DNA from: an uncultured Bacteroidales bacterium
GTDB lineage: Bacteria; Bacteroidota; Bacteroidia; Bacteroidales; Muribaculaceae
Assembly: GCA_902776955.1 (NCBI GenBank)
Contig: CACYSG010000018.1
Coordinates: forward strand, 45,596-109,595
Direction of reading: 5' to 3'
Length of the DNA stretch: 64,000 bases
Below are positions 1 through 8,063 of this stretch, one piece after another; position 1 is the stretch's first letter, and every line of letters starts with the position of its first letter. Position numbers and translations under genes: made by a program. The notes under the pieces were generated by a model. That model was not told where the DNA came from. It searched no databases and worked only from the letters and a program-made list of their open reading frames with translations.

Positions 1-1765
1 GAGCCACCTTGCAGATGACGTCTCCCTGGCTCTCGTTAAACACGCCTGCGGCCAGCGCCGGAGTGTTGACGTTGAGCACGCGCAGTTCCTTGATGGTGGC
101 GGGAACCGATCCAGGCTCCATGTAATTCACGTTGGCGGGAATTTCCATCGTCTCAAGGCTCGTGCAGCCCTCAAAGCAGTTGCGCATCATGTTGGTGGCG
201 GTGCTGGGCAGCGTGACGCTGGTCAGATTGACGCACTGGGCGCACAGGCCCTGCGGAATCTCGTTGCGACCCTCACCGATGACGATTTCGCGCAAGGCCG
301 AACCGGCAAACACGTTCTGGCCGACACTAACATTCTGGTTGAGTGTGTAGGCCTCGATGTCGCTGTAGGCAAAGCCGTAGTTGCCGATATTAGTCAGGGT
401 GGGCAGGTCAACGCTCGTGAACGAGGCATAGGCCAAGCCGTAATTGTCGATGCTCGTCACGGTGGCGTTGCTGTAGCTCGTGCCGATATTGCCCTCGTGG
501 GCGGTCACCAGCAGGCGGGTGCCGGTAGCGTTAAGCAGCACACCGTTGTTGAGTTGGAAACTCGTGTTACCCTCGGCGAGGGTGATGTTGGCAAGGGTGG
601 GGATGGGAGCAAAGGCGCCTTGACCGATGCTGGTCACGCTGGCGGGAATGCTCACACCGGTCAACTGGGTACCGGCAAAGGCCTGGGTGCCGATGGCCGT
701 CAATGCATCGGGCAGGACGATGGCGCCGGCGAGTTTGCTGTTCTCAAACGCGCTCTGGTTGATGGTCGTCAACGCGCTCGGGAAGGTGAAGCTTGTCAAC
801 CCCGTGTTATAGAACGCGGTGATGCCGATGCTCGTCACATCGTCACCCATCGTCACGTTCGTCAGGTTGCGGCAGCCGTTGAAGGTGCTCTGCTCAATCA
901 CGGTCACGGCAGCGGGGATATCGATGCTGGTCAGCGAGGTGCAGCTGGCAAAGGCGCTGTTGCCGATGGCGTTCACCTTGTTGCCTTCCTCAAAGGTTAC
1001 GGTCTGCAAGGCAGTGCAACCCTGGAAGGTGGTGCCCTGGATGGTAGTGGTCTCGCCGCCGATAACCAGCGTCTTCAGGCCGCCCATGTTGTGGAACGGC
1101 TGCTCGGCATTGGTATAGGCACTGGCATCGACGTTGCGGCCCATGTAGATGTATTCAATGCTCGACAGTGCCGTGCGGGCCTCGGCGCTTGCGCCAAAGG
1201 CGGTGACCTTCATCACCACTGCTGCGGCATCGGGAGAGATAATCAGGCGCTTGAGGTTGGGGCAGTTGGCGAATTCTTCGCTGATAGGCTTGGTCCAACC
1301 GGGCCAGATGGTGACTTCTTCAAGATTGGTGCAGCCGTTGAACACACCGCTACCAACGCTGATTACCGTCGAGGGCAGGGGACTTTGCCTGAGGCTGGTA
1401 CAGCCCTTGAAGGTGTTGCGTGCAATGGTCACACAGGTCGACGGCAGCGTTACGCTCGTCAGGTCCCGGCAGTCCAGGAACGAATTGGCGGCGGTGGCAA
1501 CGACGGTGTACTCGACGCCCTCATAGGTGATCTTCTCGGGAATTACGATGTCTCCCGTGTAGAACGCCGTGTCGGCGGGCGTCGTGGCGGTCGCCTTGGT
1601 GATGGTGTACTTGGCGATGGTCGCCTCTTTCTTGGTGGCGTTGGTCGAGTAGTTGATGCCGTCAACGGTGATGCTGGCGGCATGCACTGCGGTCACAGTG
1701 GCTAGGGCGCACACGGCCACAAGCAAGCGGCGCAGCATTGTCTTGTGAGTAAAAAGTTGTTTCAT
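1..1765 (-). CDS. BspA-type leucine-rich-repeat surface protein (3' end outside window)
   Basis: The reading frame stays open from ATG at 1765 to the window edge, giving 588 residues without a stop. It starts MKQLFTHKTMLRRLLVAVCA, a signal peptide ending near VHA. A beta-rich segment with GDIVIPEKITYEG follows. From about residue 95 to the edge there are many ~23-residue BspA-type repeats of the pattern I-x-x-x-A/T-F-x-G-C-T-x-L-x-x-I-x-x-P (for example NTFKGCTSL, AFASCTSLTSIDIP). Family members are secreted or surface proteins involved in adhesion, but the ligand cannot be predicted. The C-terminal anchor or sorting domain lies outside the window. A TATATTTG box at 1853-1860 on the minus strand fits its promoter. 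Confidence 0.85.
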   Translation of the reverse strand, partial: MKQLFTHKTMLRRLLVAVCALATVTAVHAASITVDGINYSTNATKKEATIAKYTITKATATTPADTAFYTGDIVIPEKITYEGVEYTVVATAANSFLDCRDLTSVTLPSTCVTIARNTFKGCTSLRQSPLPSTVISVGSGVFNGCTNLEEVTIWPGWTKPISEEFANCPNLKRLIISPDAAAVVMKVTAFGASAEARTALSSIEYIYMGRNVDASAYTNAEQPFHNMGGLKTLVIGGETTTIQGTTFQGCTALQTVTFEEGNKVNAIGNSAFASCTSLTSIDIPAAVTVIEQSTFNGCRNLTNVTMGDDVTSIGITAFYNTGLTSFTFPSALTTINQSAFENSKLAGAIVLPDALTAIGTQAFAGTQLTGVSIPASVTSIGQGAFAPIPTLANITLAEGNTSFQLNNGVLLNATGTRLLVTAHEGNIGTSYSNATVTSIDNYGLAYASFTSVDLPTLTNIGNYGFAYSDIEAYTLNQNVSVGQNVFAGSALREIVIGEGRNEIPQGLCAQCVNLTSVTLPSTATNMMRNCFEGCTSLETMEIPANVNYMEPGSVPATIKELRVLNVNTPALAAGVFNESQGDVICKVA

Positions 1766-1852
1766 AAGCTATTACTGTTATTGGTTATTAATTGAGTTAT
1801 ATCCTTGATTCTGTCAGTTGGTTGGATGGCACGGTGGCCCAATTTCAAACCA

Positions 1853-1860
1853 CAAATATA
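1853..1860 (-). promoter_or_regulatory. -7 box of the BspA-like gene
   Basis: TATATTTG on the minus strand matches the Bacteroidota TAnnTTTG consensus. It lies about 90 bases upstream of the start at 1765. Confidence 0.5.
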
Positions 1861-1922
1861 ATCAAAAATTCATTTATTCCACATCAGAGCCTCTTTTTTT
1901 TGTCTCGTCAGGGAAAAAACAA

Positions 1923-1946
1923 CCGCGACTCGGTAGGGAGCCGCGG
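1923..1946. terminator. Bidirectional hairpin terminator downstream of HU
   Basis: CCGCGACTC and GAGCCGCGG form a nine-pair stem with one mismatch around a GGTAGG loop. On the minus strand it is followed by TTGTTTTTT, so it should end HU transcription before the BspA promoter. On the plus strand it is followed by CGTTTTTC. Confidence 0.7.
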
Positions 1947-1979
1947 CGTTTTTCTAAATTTCGAACAAGCTATTGCTTA

Positions 1980-2252
1980 TTACTTAACCATCTCGGCCAG
2001 CTCAGCACCGGCTTTGAATTTAACGACCTTCTTTGCGGGAATGGTGATCTTGGCCTTGGTAGCGGGATTGATACCCTCGCGAGCATCCTTCTTAACTACC
2101 TGGAAGGTACCGAAGCCGATAAGAGCGACCTTGTCGCCGTTCTTCAGTGCGCCGCCAACGGCCTCAAGAGCTGCCTCGAGAGCAGCCTTAGCCTGAACCT
2201 TGGTAAGATTAGCTTTTTCAGCGATTGCTTGTACTAATTCAGTCTTGTTCAT
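1980..2252 (-). CDS. HU family DNA-binding protein
   Basis: This 90-residue protein has the HU/IHF fold order: a helical N-terminus (MNKTELVQAIAEKANLTKVQ), the strand segment NGDKVALIGFGTFQV, and the arm segment R-E-G-I-N-P-A-T-K. The GFGTF and NPAT motifs are diagnostic. It bends and compacts DNA as a dimer in the nucleoid. The length matches the family norm. It is monocistronic, with its own promoter box at 2312 and a terminator at 1923. HU and IHF paralogues are numerous in Bacteroidales, so no gene letter is assigned. Confidence 0.95.
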   Translation of the reverse strand: MNKTELVQAIAEKANLTKVQAKAALEAALEAVGGALKNGDKVALIGFGTFQVVKKDAREGINPATKAKITIPAKKVVKFKAGAELAEMVK

Positions 2253-2311
2253 AGTGTACGTTTTTAATAAAATTAGTGATGTGAATAAAATGAATAGTTG
2301 TTTTGTATGCG

Positions 2312-2342
2312 CAAATATAAGTAAAACAACGATTTCAGCAAA
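2312..2342 (-). promoter_or_regulatory. HU promoter
   Basis: On the minus strand a -33 TTTG (2339-2342) is followed after 19 bases by the -7 box TATATTTG (2312-2319), which is canonical Bacteroidota spacing. The expected start site is near 2305, about 50 bases before the HU ATG. Confidence 0.7.
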
Positions 2343-2434
2343 AAAAAATCAAAAAAAATTGACTCCGAAGGTCAAAAAATGACGATTTTTGGCTTTTTTA
2401 ATCACAAAATAGCTGAAAATAGGGACTTTTTCTC

Positions 2435-2442
2435 TACTTTTG
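2435..2442 (+). promoter_or_regulatory. -7 box of the rhomboid operon
   Basis: TACTTTTG matches TAnnTTTG and lies 22 bases before the ATG at 2465. Confidence 0.6.
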
Positions 2443-2464
2443 TGCCATTAAAAACTAAGTTCTT

Positions 2465-3112
2465 ATGCAGAGCGAGAATCGATCATTTATTAACATTATA
2501 CCTCCTGTTACCAGACACCTGCTCATTATCAATGTAATCGTGTGGCTGGCGACTGTTGTGCTGCGTCGTTACGATATCTATCTCGAACGCTGGTTGGCTT
2601 TGTTCTTCTGGCAAGACAGTTATTTTAACGTGGCACAGCCGTTCACCTATATGTTCATGCACGATGCCCACAGCTTCGTCCACATCTTCTTCAACATGTT
2701 CTCGTTGTGGATGTTTGGCGGACTACTGGAAAGGGTAATGGGGTCGAAGCGCTATCTGATTTATTATATCGTGTGCGGACTCGGTGCGGCATTGGTTCAG
2801 GAATTGATGTGGCAGTTCTCGCTACAAGAGATTGTACCCACGGTGGGCGCCTCGGGTGCCGTGTTCGGCATCCTGCTGGCCTTCGGTATGATTTTCCCCA
2901 ATATGCCGATGTATATCTTCTTCATCCCCGTGCCCATCAAGGCCAAGTGGGTGGTCATCGGTTACGGCCTGTTGGAACTCTACTTCGGCATCTCGGGCAA
3001 CCAGCCTGGTGTGGCCCATTTTGCTCACCTCGGTGGCATGTTGGCAGGTATCATCATGATGATGTACTGGAGGCACAATGGTACGTTGAAGCGCGGTAAT
3101 GGCTATTATTGA
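2465..3112 (+). CDS. Rhomboid family intramembrane serine protease (first of pair)
   Basis: This 215-residue polytopic membrane protein should have six transmembrane helices. Rhomboid landmarks are present: H-I-F-F-N at about residues 73-77, the catalytic serine in GASGAVFG (Ser130), and the partner histidine in HFAHLGG (His188). Rhomboids cleave single-pass membrane proteins within or next to the membrane; the substrate is unknown. Its 3' end overlaps the start of the next rhomboid gene by 14 bases, so the two are probably translationally coupled. Confidence 0.93.
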   Translation: MQSENRSFINIIPPVTRHLLIINVIVWLATVVLRRYDIYLERWLALFFWQDSYFNVAQPFTYMFMHDAHSFVHIFFNMFSLWMFGGLLERVMGSKRYLIYYIVCGLGAALVQELMWQFSLQEIVPTVGASGAVFGILLAFGMIFPNMPMYIFFIPVPIKAKWVVIGYGLLELYFGISGNQPGVAHFAHLGGMLAGIIMMMYWRHNGTLKRGNGYY

Positions 3113-4007
3113 CGATATCAAGTTTGCCTATCGACGGGGGTCGATGTTGATGCGCTTCATTTTCATCAACATCGCCGTGTGTGTCATCCTGCATCTGGCA
3201 ACGCTAGTAGCATGGATGATTACCGGCGACCAGGCAGCCGTCTTGCAGTGGGTGGAGTTGCCCAGCGACCTCTCGTTGCTCATCAGGCGTCCGTGGACCC
3301 TGGTGACCTACATGTTCTCCCACTATGCCTTGCTGCACATCCTCTTCAACATGTTGTGGCTCTACTGGCTGGGGCGCATCTTCATGGAGTACTTCTCGCC
3401 CAAGCAGTTGACAGGCGTTTACCTGCTTGGCGGATGGGGTGGGGCACTGCTCTTCCTCCTGGCCTATAACCTGATGCCTAGCCTTGCTGGCGGCAGCGTG
3501 TTCCTCATCGGGGCGTCGGCTTCGGTACTGGCGGTGATAGTCGCGACAGCGGTCTATGCTCCCGACTACAAAATCGGCCTCTTGTTCTTGGGCGAGGTGG
3601 CCATCAAGTGGGTGGCGATCGTCACGGTGGCCATTTACCTGATTGGCATGGAGACGGGTAACATCGGTGGCAATATCGCTCACATCGGTGGCGCGCTGGT
3701 CGGTGCATGGTTCGCACTGCGCATCAAGCGCGGACGGGACATCACGCGCCCCCTCAACGCCGTGCTCGACGCCGTGGTCGGCATTTTCAACGGCCGCTCG
3801 TTTTCATGGCCCGCTGCACGCCGTGGCAACAAGGCCCGGCCTCAACAGACAACCACTCAACAACGTCAACAACCCTCCCGCTTTGACACCGTCAGCGAGG
3901 AGGAACTAGATAGGGTTTTAAAGAAAATCAAGGATGCGGGATATGATGCCCTCACCGATGCCGAGCGCGACATGCTCTTCAAGGCATCACGACGCCGCTA
4001 CCCTTAA
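3099..4007 (+). CDS. Rhomboid family intramembrane serine protease (second of pair)
   Basis: This 302-residue rhomboid is larger than its neighbour. It has a hydrophilic C-terminal tail from about residue 210 that is rich in Arg, Gln and Thr and ends in a helical segment (EEELDRVLKKIKDAGYDALT). Landmarks are H-I-L-F-N at about 80-84, a catalytic serine in LIGASASV (Ser140, with GAS rather than GxSG), and His195 in IAHIGG. The soluble tail resembles those of other Bacteroidales rhomboids. It overlaps the upstream rhomboid in another frame. A heteromeric pair is possible but cannot be shown from sequence. Confidence 0.9.
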   Translation: MAIIDDIKFAYRRGSMLMRFIFINIAVCVILHLATLVAWMITGDQAAVLQWVELPSDLSLLIRRPWTLVTYMFSHYALLHILFNMLWLYWLGRIFMEYFSPKQLTGVYLLGGWGGALLFLLAYNLMPSLAGGSVFLIGASASVLAVIVATAVYAPDYKIGLLFLGEVAIKWVAIVTVAIYLIGMETGNIGGNIAHIGGALVGAWFALRIKRGRDITRPLNAVLDAVVGIFNGRSFSWPAARRGNKARPQQTTTQQRQQPSRFDTVSEEELDRVLKKIKDAGYDALTDAERDMLFKASRRRYP

Positions 4008-4039
4008 ATCAATCGTTAAATGAAAAATTGATAGAGTAA

Positions 4040-5221
4040 ATGGCTCGTTCAACTTATGATAGGAATTATGGGGGTCGCACCTACAGGCGCAGGAGGAAGC
4101 GCCGCAGTTGGTGGTTCGAGATATTGGCCGCAGTGTTTGCCGCCATCTTGTTACTTTGTGCCTATGCCGGAATAATCAACCCCAGCAGTTTCTTCCCGGC
4201 ACCGTTCCTCACATTGGCCTACGTGCCGATGCTCTTCCTCTTGATAGCCTTACTTGTTATCGCCATGCTGTGCCGGCGCTGGACGGCTGTGCTCACCCTC
4301 GTCGTGGCGTTTGTGTTCACACTGCCCATCTTCAGGTTCTATGTGCCGCTCAACAGCCCCGAGAATGCACCTCCCATGCCCGCCGACACCACCTTGCAAT
4401 TCAAGGTGATGACCTATAACGTCTTGTCGTTCAACCGCGATGACCCCATGGTGGGCGATTCGCCCTCGGCGACGATGAAACTCATCCTGGACAACAACCC
4501 CGACGTGGTGCTGTTGCAGGAAGGGATCCCCAGTGGTTTGACCTGGGAGGATGTTCCCACCATCAAACCCTATATCAACGAGGTCAACGCCAGGTATCCC
4601 TATTGCTACTTTGGCGTCGAGGGACTCAGCATCATGTCTAAGATACCCTTCACGGCAAGCTCTATCGGCGAGCCGCGCCACATGCGTTCGGTACTGGGCT
4701 TCAACAGGAACCAGACGTCCTATCTCGCCCGTGCCTATGACCTCAAGATGCCATCGGGCAAGCAACTCAGGCTGCTGGACTTCAGGTTACAATCCTATCA
4801 TCTGAGCTTCGGCAAGAATCCCAGCGTGCGCATTTCGCCCGATGTAAAGCCCGCTCCGCTGGAGCGCATGCGACGCTCTTTCAACTTGCGTAATGAGGAT
4901 GCCATGACCCTGCGACGGGCCATTGACGCATCCCCCGACAACCTCATAGTCTGTGGTGACATGAACGATGTGCCCTCGTCACACGTCTACCGCGTCATCC
5001 GCGGTGACGACCTGCATGATGCATGGGTCGAGGTGGGCAACGGATACGCCCACACGTTCAACAGCCACCACCTGTCCTATCGCATCGACCACATCCTTTA
5101 TCGCGGGGCCATCACTGCCGTTGCGGCCCAGCGTCCTAAGGGGGGCGACAGCGACCACTACCCGTTGATGGTCACCTTTGACATCGACGTGGATAAACAA
5201 GCCGAGAAAAATGATGAATAA
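4040..5221 (+). CDS. Membrane-anchored endonuclease/exonuclease/phosphatase family protein
   Basis: This 393-residue protein has a basic N-terminus, then three hydrophobic helices (about 22-105), then an endonuclease/exonuclease/phosphatase domain. The domain shows FKVMTYNVLSFN, the metal-binding glutamate in VVLLQEG, the core motif CGDMNDVPSS, and the terminal SDHYPL with its catalytic Asp-His. The family includes nucleases and phosphodiesterases acting on nucleic acid, lipid or phosphoinositide substrates. The substrate here is unknown. The anchor places the catalytic domain at the membrane. It starts 32 bases after the second rhomboid and 41 bases before the peptidase gene, so it probably belongs to that operon. 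Confidence 0.88.
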   Translation: MARSTYDRNYGGRTYRRRRKRRSWWFEILAAVFAAILLLCAYAGIINPSSFFPAPFLTLAYVPMLFLLIALLVIAMLCRRWTAVLTLVVAFVFTLPIFRFYVPLNSPENAPPMPADTTLQFKVMTYNVLSFNRDDPMVGDSPSATMKLILDNNPDVVLLQEGIPSGLTWEDVPTIKPYINEVNARYPYCYFGVEGLSIMSKIPFTASSIGEPRHMRSVLGFNRNQTSYLARAYDLKMPSGKQLRLLDFRLQSYHLSFGKNPSVRISPDVKPAPLERMRRSFNLRNEDAMTLRRAIDASPDNLIVCGDMNDVPSSHVYRVIRGDDLHDAWVEVGNGYAHTFNSHHLSYRIDHILYRGAITAVAAQRPKGGDSDHYPLMVTFDIDVDKQAEKNDE

Positions 5222-5262
5222 ACAATATTAACCAGTAATTAAAAAATAACCAGTTAACTGAA

Positions 5263-7389
5263 ATGAAGAAAGTTTTATTAACCGTCCTTGCTCTGGCCGC
5301 CATTACGCTGGTGGGCTGTAAGGACAACAACGAATCAACCGAGAACAATCCGTTTATGTCGGAGTACGCTAACGAGTACGGCATCCCGCCGTTTGACAAG
5401 ATTACCTATGCTCACTACAAACCCGCAGTCGAGGCCGGTATTGAGCAGCAGAACGCCGAGATTGATTCCATCATCAAGAACACGGCAGAGCCTAATTTCG
5501 AGAACACCATCCTGGCTCTGGACAACAGTGGCGAAATCCTGAGCAAGGTGGGCGGTGTGTTGTTTGCCCTGAGTGAGAGTGACAACACCAAGGAGATGCA
5601 GAAAGTCTCTGAGGAACTGCTGCCCATGCTCACTGCACAGAGCGACGCGATGTATATGAACGACAGCCTGTTCGCCAAGGTGAAGGCTGTCTATGACAAC
5701 GCCGACAAACTTGGCATGGATCCCATCCAGAAGCGCCTCACCGAGAAGTATTACAAGAAGTTTGTCCGCAACGGTGCTCTCCTCACCCCTGCCCAGAAGG
5801 ACAGCCTCAAGAACATCAACCAGAAGCTTGGTGATTTCCAACTTAAGTTCGGTAACAACATCCAGCATGACCTGAGCGAATGCATCTTCTACGTTGACAA
5901 CAAGGACGAGCTCAAGGGCCTCTCTCAGGACATTATCGACAATGCCGCCAAGCTCGCTGCCGACAAGGGCAAGAAGGGCCAGTGGGCCTTCAATGCCATC
6001 GCCGCAACCCGCCTCCCCGTGCTGACCTATGCCGATAGCCGCGACTTGCGCCGCAAGATGTATGAGACCTACACCTCCACCGCCAACCATGGTGATGAGT
6101 ATGACAACAGCGAGAACATCCGCAACATCCTCATGCTGCGTCAGCAGAAGGCCAACCTGCTCGGTTTCAAGACCTTTGCCGACTATGCTACCGATCCCTA
6201 CATGGCCAAGACGCCGCAGGCTGCCGAGAATCTGCTCATGCAACTCTGGCGCCCCGCTATCAAGAAGGTTGACGAGGAGGTTGCCGACATGCAGGCTTAT
6301 GCTGCCGCTCACGGCGACACCGCCAAGATTGAGGCTTGCGACTATTACTACTATGCCGAGAAGGTGAAGAAGGAGAAATTCAACTTCAGTGAGGACGACG
6401 TGCGCCCCTATTTCGCCCTTGACAGCGTGGTCAAGAACGGTATCTTCTTTGCCGCTAACAAGCTCTATGGCCTCACCTTCGAGGAACTGCCTGATGCACC
6501 CAAGTACAATCCCGAGGTCAAGGTCTATGACGTCAAGGATGCCGAGGGCAAGCACCTCGCCATCTTCATGACCGACTACCTTCCTCGTGACGTGAAGGCT
6601 CCCGGCGCATGGATGAATGCCATGCAGGAGGCCTACAACTATGGCGGTAAGAACATTCGTCCCATTATCTATAATGTGGGCAACATGGCTCGTCCCTCGG
6701 GCGACACTCCCTCGCTGCTCACCTGGGATGATGTGCAGACCGTCTTCCACGAGTTCGGACACGCCCTCCACGGCATGTTGACCCGCGTGCAGTATCGTGG
6801 CCTGGCTGGTACCAACACCGACCGCGACATCGTCGAGATGCCCTCACAGATCAACGAGCACTGGGCATTTGAGCCTGAGGTGCTCAAGAACTATGCCCAT
6901 CACTACAAGACTGGTGAGGTGATCCCCGACACCCTCGTGCAGAAGCTCAACGAGAGCGCCCAGTTCAACATGGGCTTCATGACCACCGAGCTCGTTGGCG
7001 CCGCCCTCATGGACCTGTACTGGCACAAGAAGGCTTGGACCCCCGAGGAGGTGAAGACCATCGACGTGAAAGCCTTTGAGCAGGACGTGAAGACCCAGCT
7101 CAACATGCCCGCACTCGTCGAGTTCCGCTATCGCAGCCCCTACTTCAAGCATGTCTTCGCCAGCGACGAGTATGCTTGCGGTTACTACACCTACCTGTGG
7201 GCTCAGGTACTCGAGGCCGACGGTTATCTGCCCTTCGAGAAAGCCGGTTGCTTCGACAAGGCTACTGCCGACGCTTTCAAGAAACTTCTTGAGTCGGGCG
7301 ACACCATGGATCCCATGGACCTCTACAAGCAGTACCGTGGCCAGGCGCCCACCGTTGACGCCCTGCTCCGCAACCGCGGCCTGAAGTAA
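5263..7389 (+). CDS. M3 family zinc metallopeptidase lipoprotein (peptidyl-dipeptidase Dcp-like)
   Basis: This 708-residue protein starts with a lipoprotein signal (lipobox LVGC, Cys at about 19). A long helical N-terminal part follows, then the M3 catalytic motif HEFGHALHG near residue 500 with a downstream metal-ligand region (IVEMPSQINEHW). M3 enzymes such as Dcp and oligopeptidase A cleave short peptides. The length matches Dcp. The lipid anchor suggests a role in the periplasm or at the outer membrane, trimming imported peptides. A strong terminator follows at 7442. Confidence 0.93.
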   Translation: MKKVLLTVLALAAITLVGCKDNNESTENNPFMSEYANEYGIPPFDKITYAHYKPAVEAGIEQQNAEIDSIIKNTAEPNFENTILALDNSGEILSKVGGVLFALSESDNTKEMQKVSEELLPMLTAQSDAMYMNDSLFAKVKAVYDNADKLGMDPIQKRLTEKYYKKFVRNGALLTPAQKDSLKNINQKLGDFQLKFGNNIQHDLSECIFYVDNKDELKGLSQDIIDNAAKLAADKGKKGQWAFNAIAATRLPVLTYADSRDLRRKMYETYTSTANHGDEYDNSENIRNILMLRQQKANLLGFKTFADYATDPYMAKTPQAAENLLMQLWRPAIKKVDEEVADMQAYAAAHGDTAKIEACDYYYYAEKVKKEKFNFSEDDVRPYFALDSVVKNGIFFAANKLYGLTFEELPDAPKYNPEVKVYDVKDAEGKHLAIFMTDYLPRDVKAPGAWMNAMQEAYNYGGKNIRPIIYNVGNMARPSGDTPSLLTWDDVQTVFHEFGHALHGMLTRVQYRGLAGTNTDRDIVEMPSQINEHWAFEPEVLKNYAHHYKTGEVIPDTLVQKLNESAQFNMGFMTTELVGAALMDLYWHKKAWTPEEVKTIDVKAFEQDVKTQLNMPALVEFRYRSPYFKHVFASDEYACGYYTYLWAQVLEADGYLPFEKAGCFDKATADAFKKLLESGDTMDPMDLYKQYRGQAPTVDALLRNRGLK

Positions 7390-7441
7390 GAAATATGGTA
7401 ATGCGTGGTGTATAAAACCACGCCCCACATTCACCCTACTA

Positions 7442-7486
7442 TTATCGGGAGCCTGCTCACAATCGGCAGGCTCCCGATAACTGTTT
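7442..7486 (+). terminator. Intrinsic terminator after the M3 peptidase gene
   Basis: TTATCGGGAGCCTGC (7442-7456) pairs perfectly with 7466-7480 over 15 bp around a nine-base loop, followed by CTGTTTT. Confidence 0.85.
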
Positions 7487-7594
7487 TACAGTTTTTCATC
7501 CCTCACTTTCTTCGCTCCCATTGATAATCCAAGTTTAATAACAATAAAGCATTGATAATGATAAAGTATTGATAATCAATACTTCTAGTCTGTA

Positions 7595-7616
7595 GAGACG
7601 CAAAATTTTGCGTCTC
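7595..7616. repeat. 22-bp perfect palindrome (module A)
   Basis: The left half GAGACGCAAAA is followed by its exact reverse complement TTTTGCGTCTC. Near-identical copies, with TGTA in front and CCCC behind, occur at 36940 and 37148. A related core forms the middle of the terminator at 61893. No coding potential. Confidence 0.85.
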
Positions 7617-7654
7617 CCCCGTTCACGCCGAAATACGCCATGGTAGCGGAAACC

Positions 7655-7720
7655 GGGGACCGGGGACGGTTTTCCTGGATGAAAAATGCTTGCATTTTTC
7701 GGACTGGAGACCCGTCCCCT
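7655..7720. repeat. ~65-bp hairpin element (module B), copy 1
   Basis: GGGGACGG near the left end pairs with CCGTCCCC at the right, and an inner GAAAAATGC pairs with GCATTTTTC, making a long interrupted hairpin. Closely related copies sit at 37025, 49268 and 53709. This copy is the most diverged (GCTTGC instead of GCCTGC at the tip). Confidence 0.85.
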
Positions 7721-8063
7721 CGCACCCCAGATAACTAGCAGGACCACAAGCAATTTGATAATGATAAAGTATTGACACCCAATTATTAGTTTCCGGTAAA
7801 CATAATTCAAGATGAATCAGGGAGGGTGATTTTACCTCACGTTAGTTAAGGTTTATGTATAATCGATAGGGCGAAAATGCCCCTGTAGTGGTGTTTTTGG
7901 TACTAAAAAAGGCCGTTCATGTCCCTAAATTCCCCACTTTTAGCCGTTTTGAATAAATATTTGCGTAAAAATTTCCGTAATTGAAAAAATGGTAGTACTT
8001 TTACACCCCGTTAGCCAAGCATAATCCTAATACAATCTACTAATAACTAACTCATTTAAAAAC
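7721..8063 (+). other. Gene-free region upstream of hydB
   Basis: No ORF with coding character. It contains a short GGGCGAAAATGCCC hairpin near 7870 and a near-consensus -7 box TACTTTTA at 7996-8003 (final G replaced by A). That box is the best promoter candidate for hydBAC and would give a leader of about 55 bases. Confidence 0.4.

Noticed and set aside
497-1705. 402-residue plus-strand ORF
   Set aside because: Antisense to the BspA-like gene, whose minus-strand frame gives a signal peptide and regular repeats. The plus translation has no domain pattern.
5335-6771. 478-residue minus-strand ORF
   Set aside because: Antisense to the M3 peptidase gene with its HEFGH motif.
7870-7995. Riboswitch upstream of hydB
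   Set aside because: Only a short four-base hairpin; nothing resembling a known aptamer.
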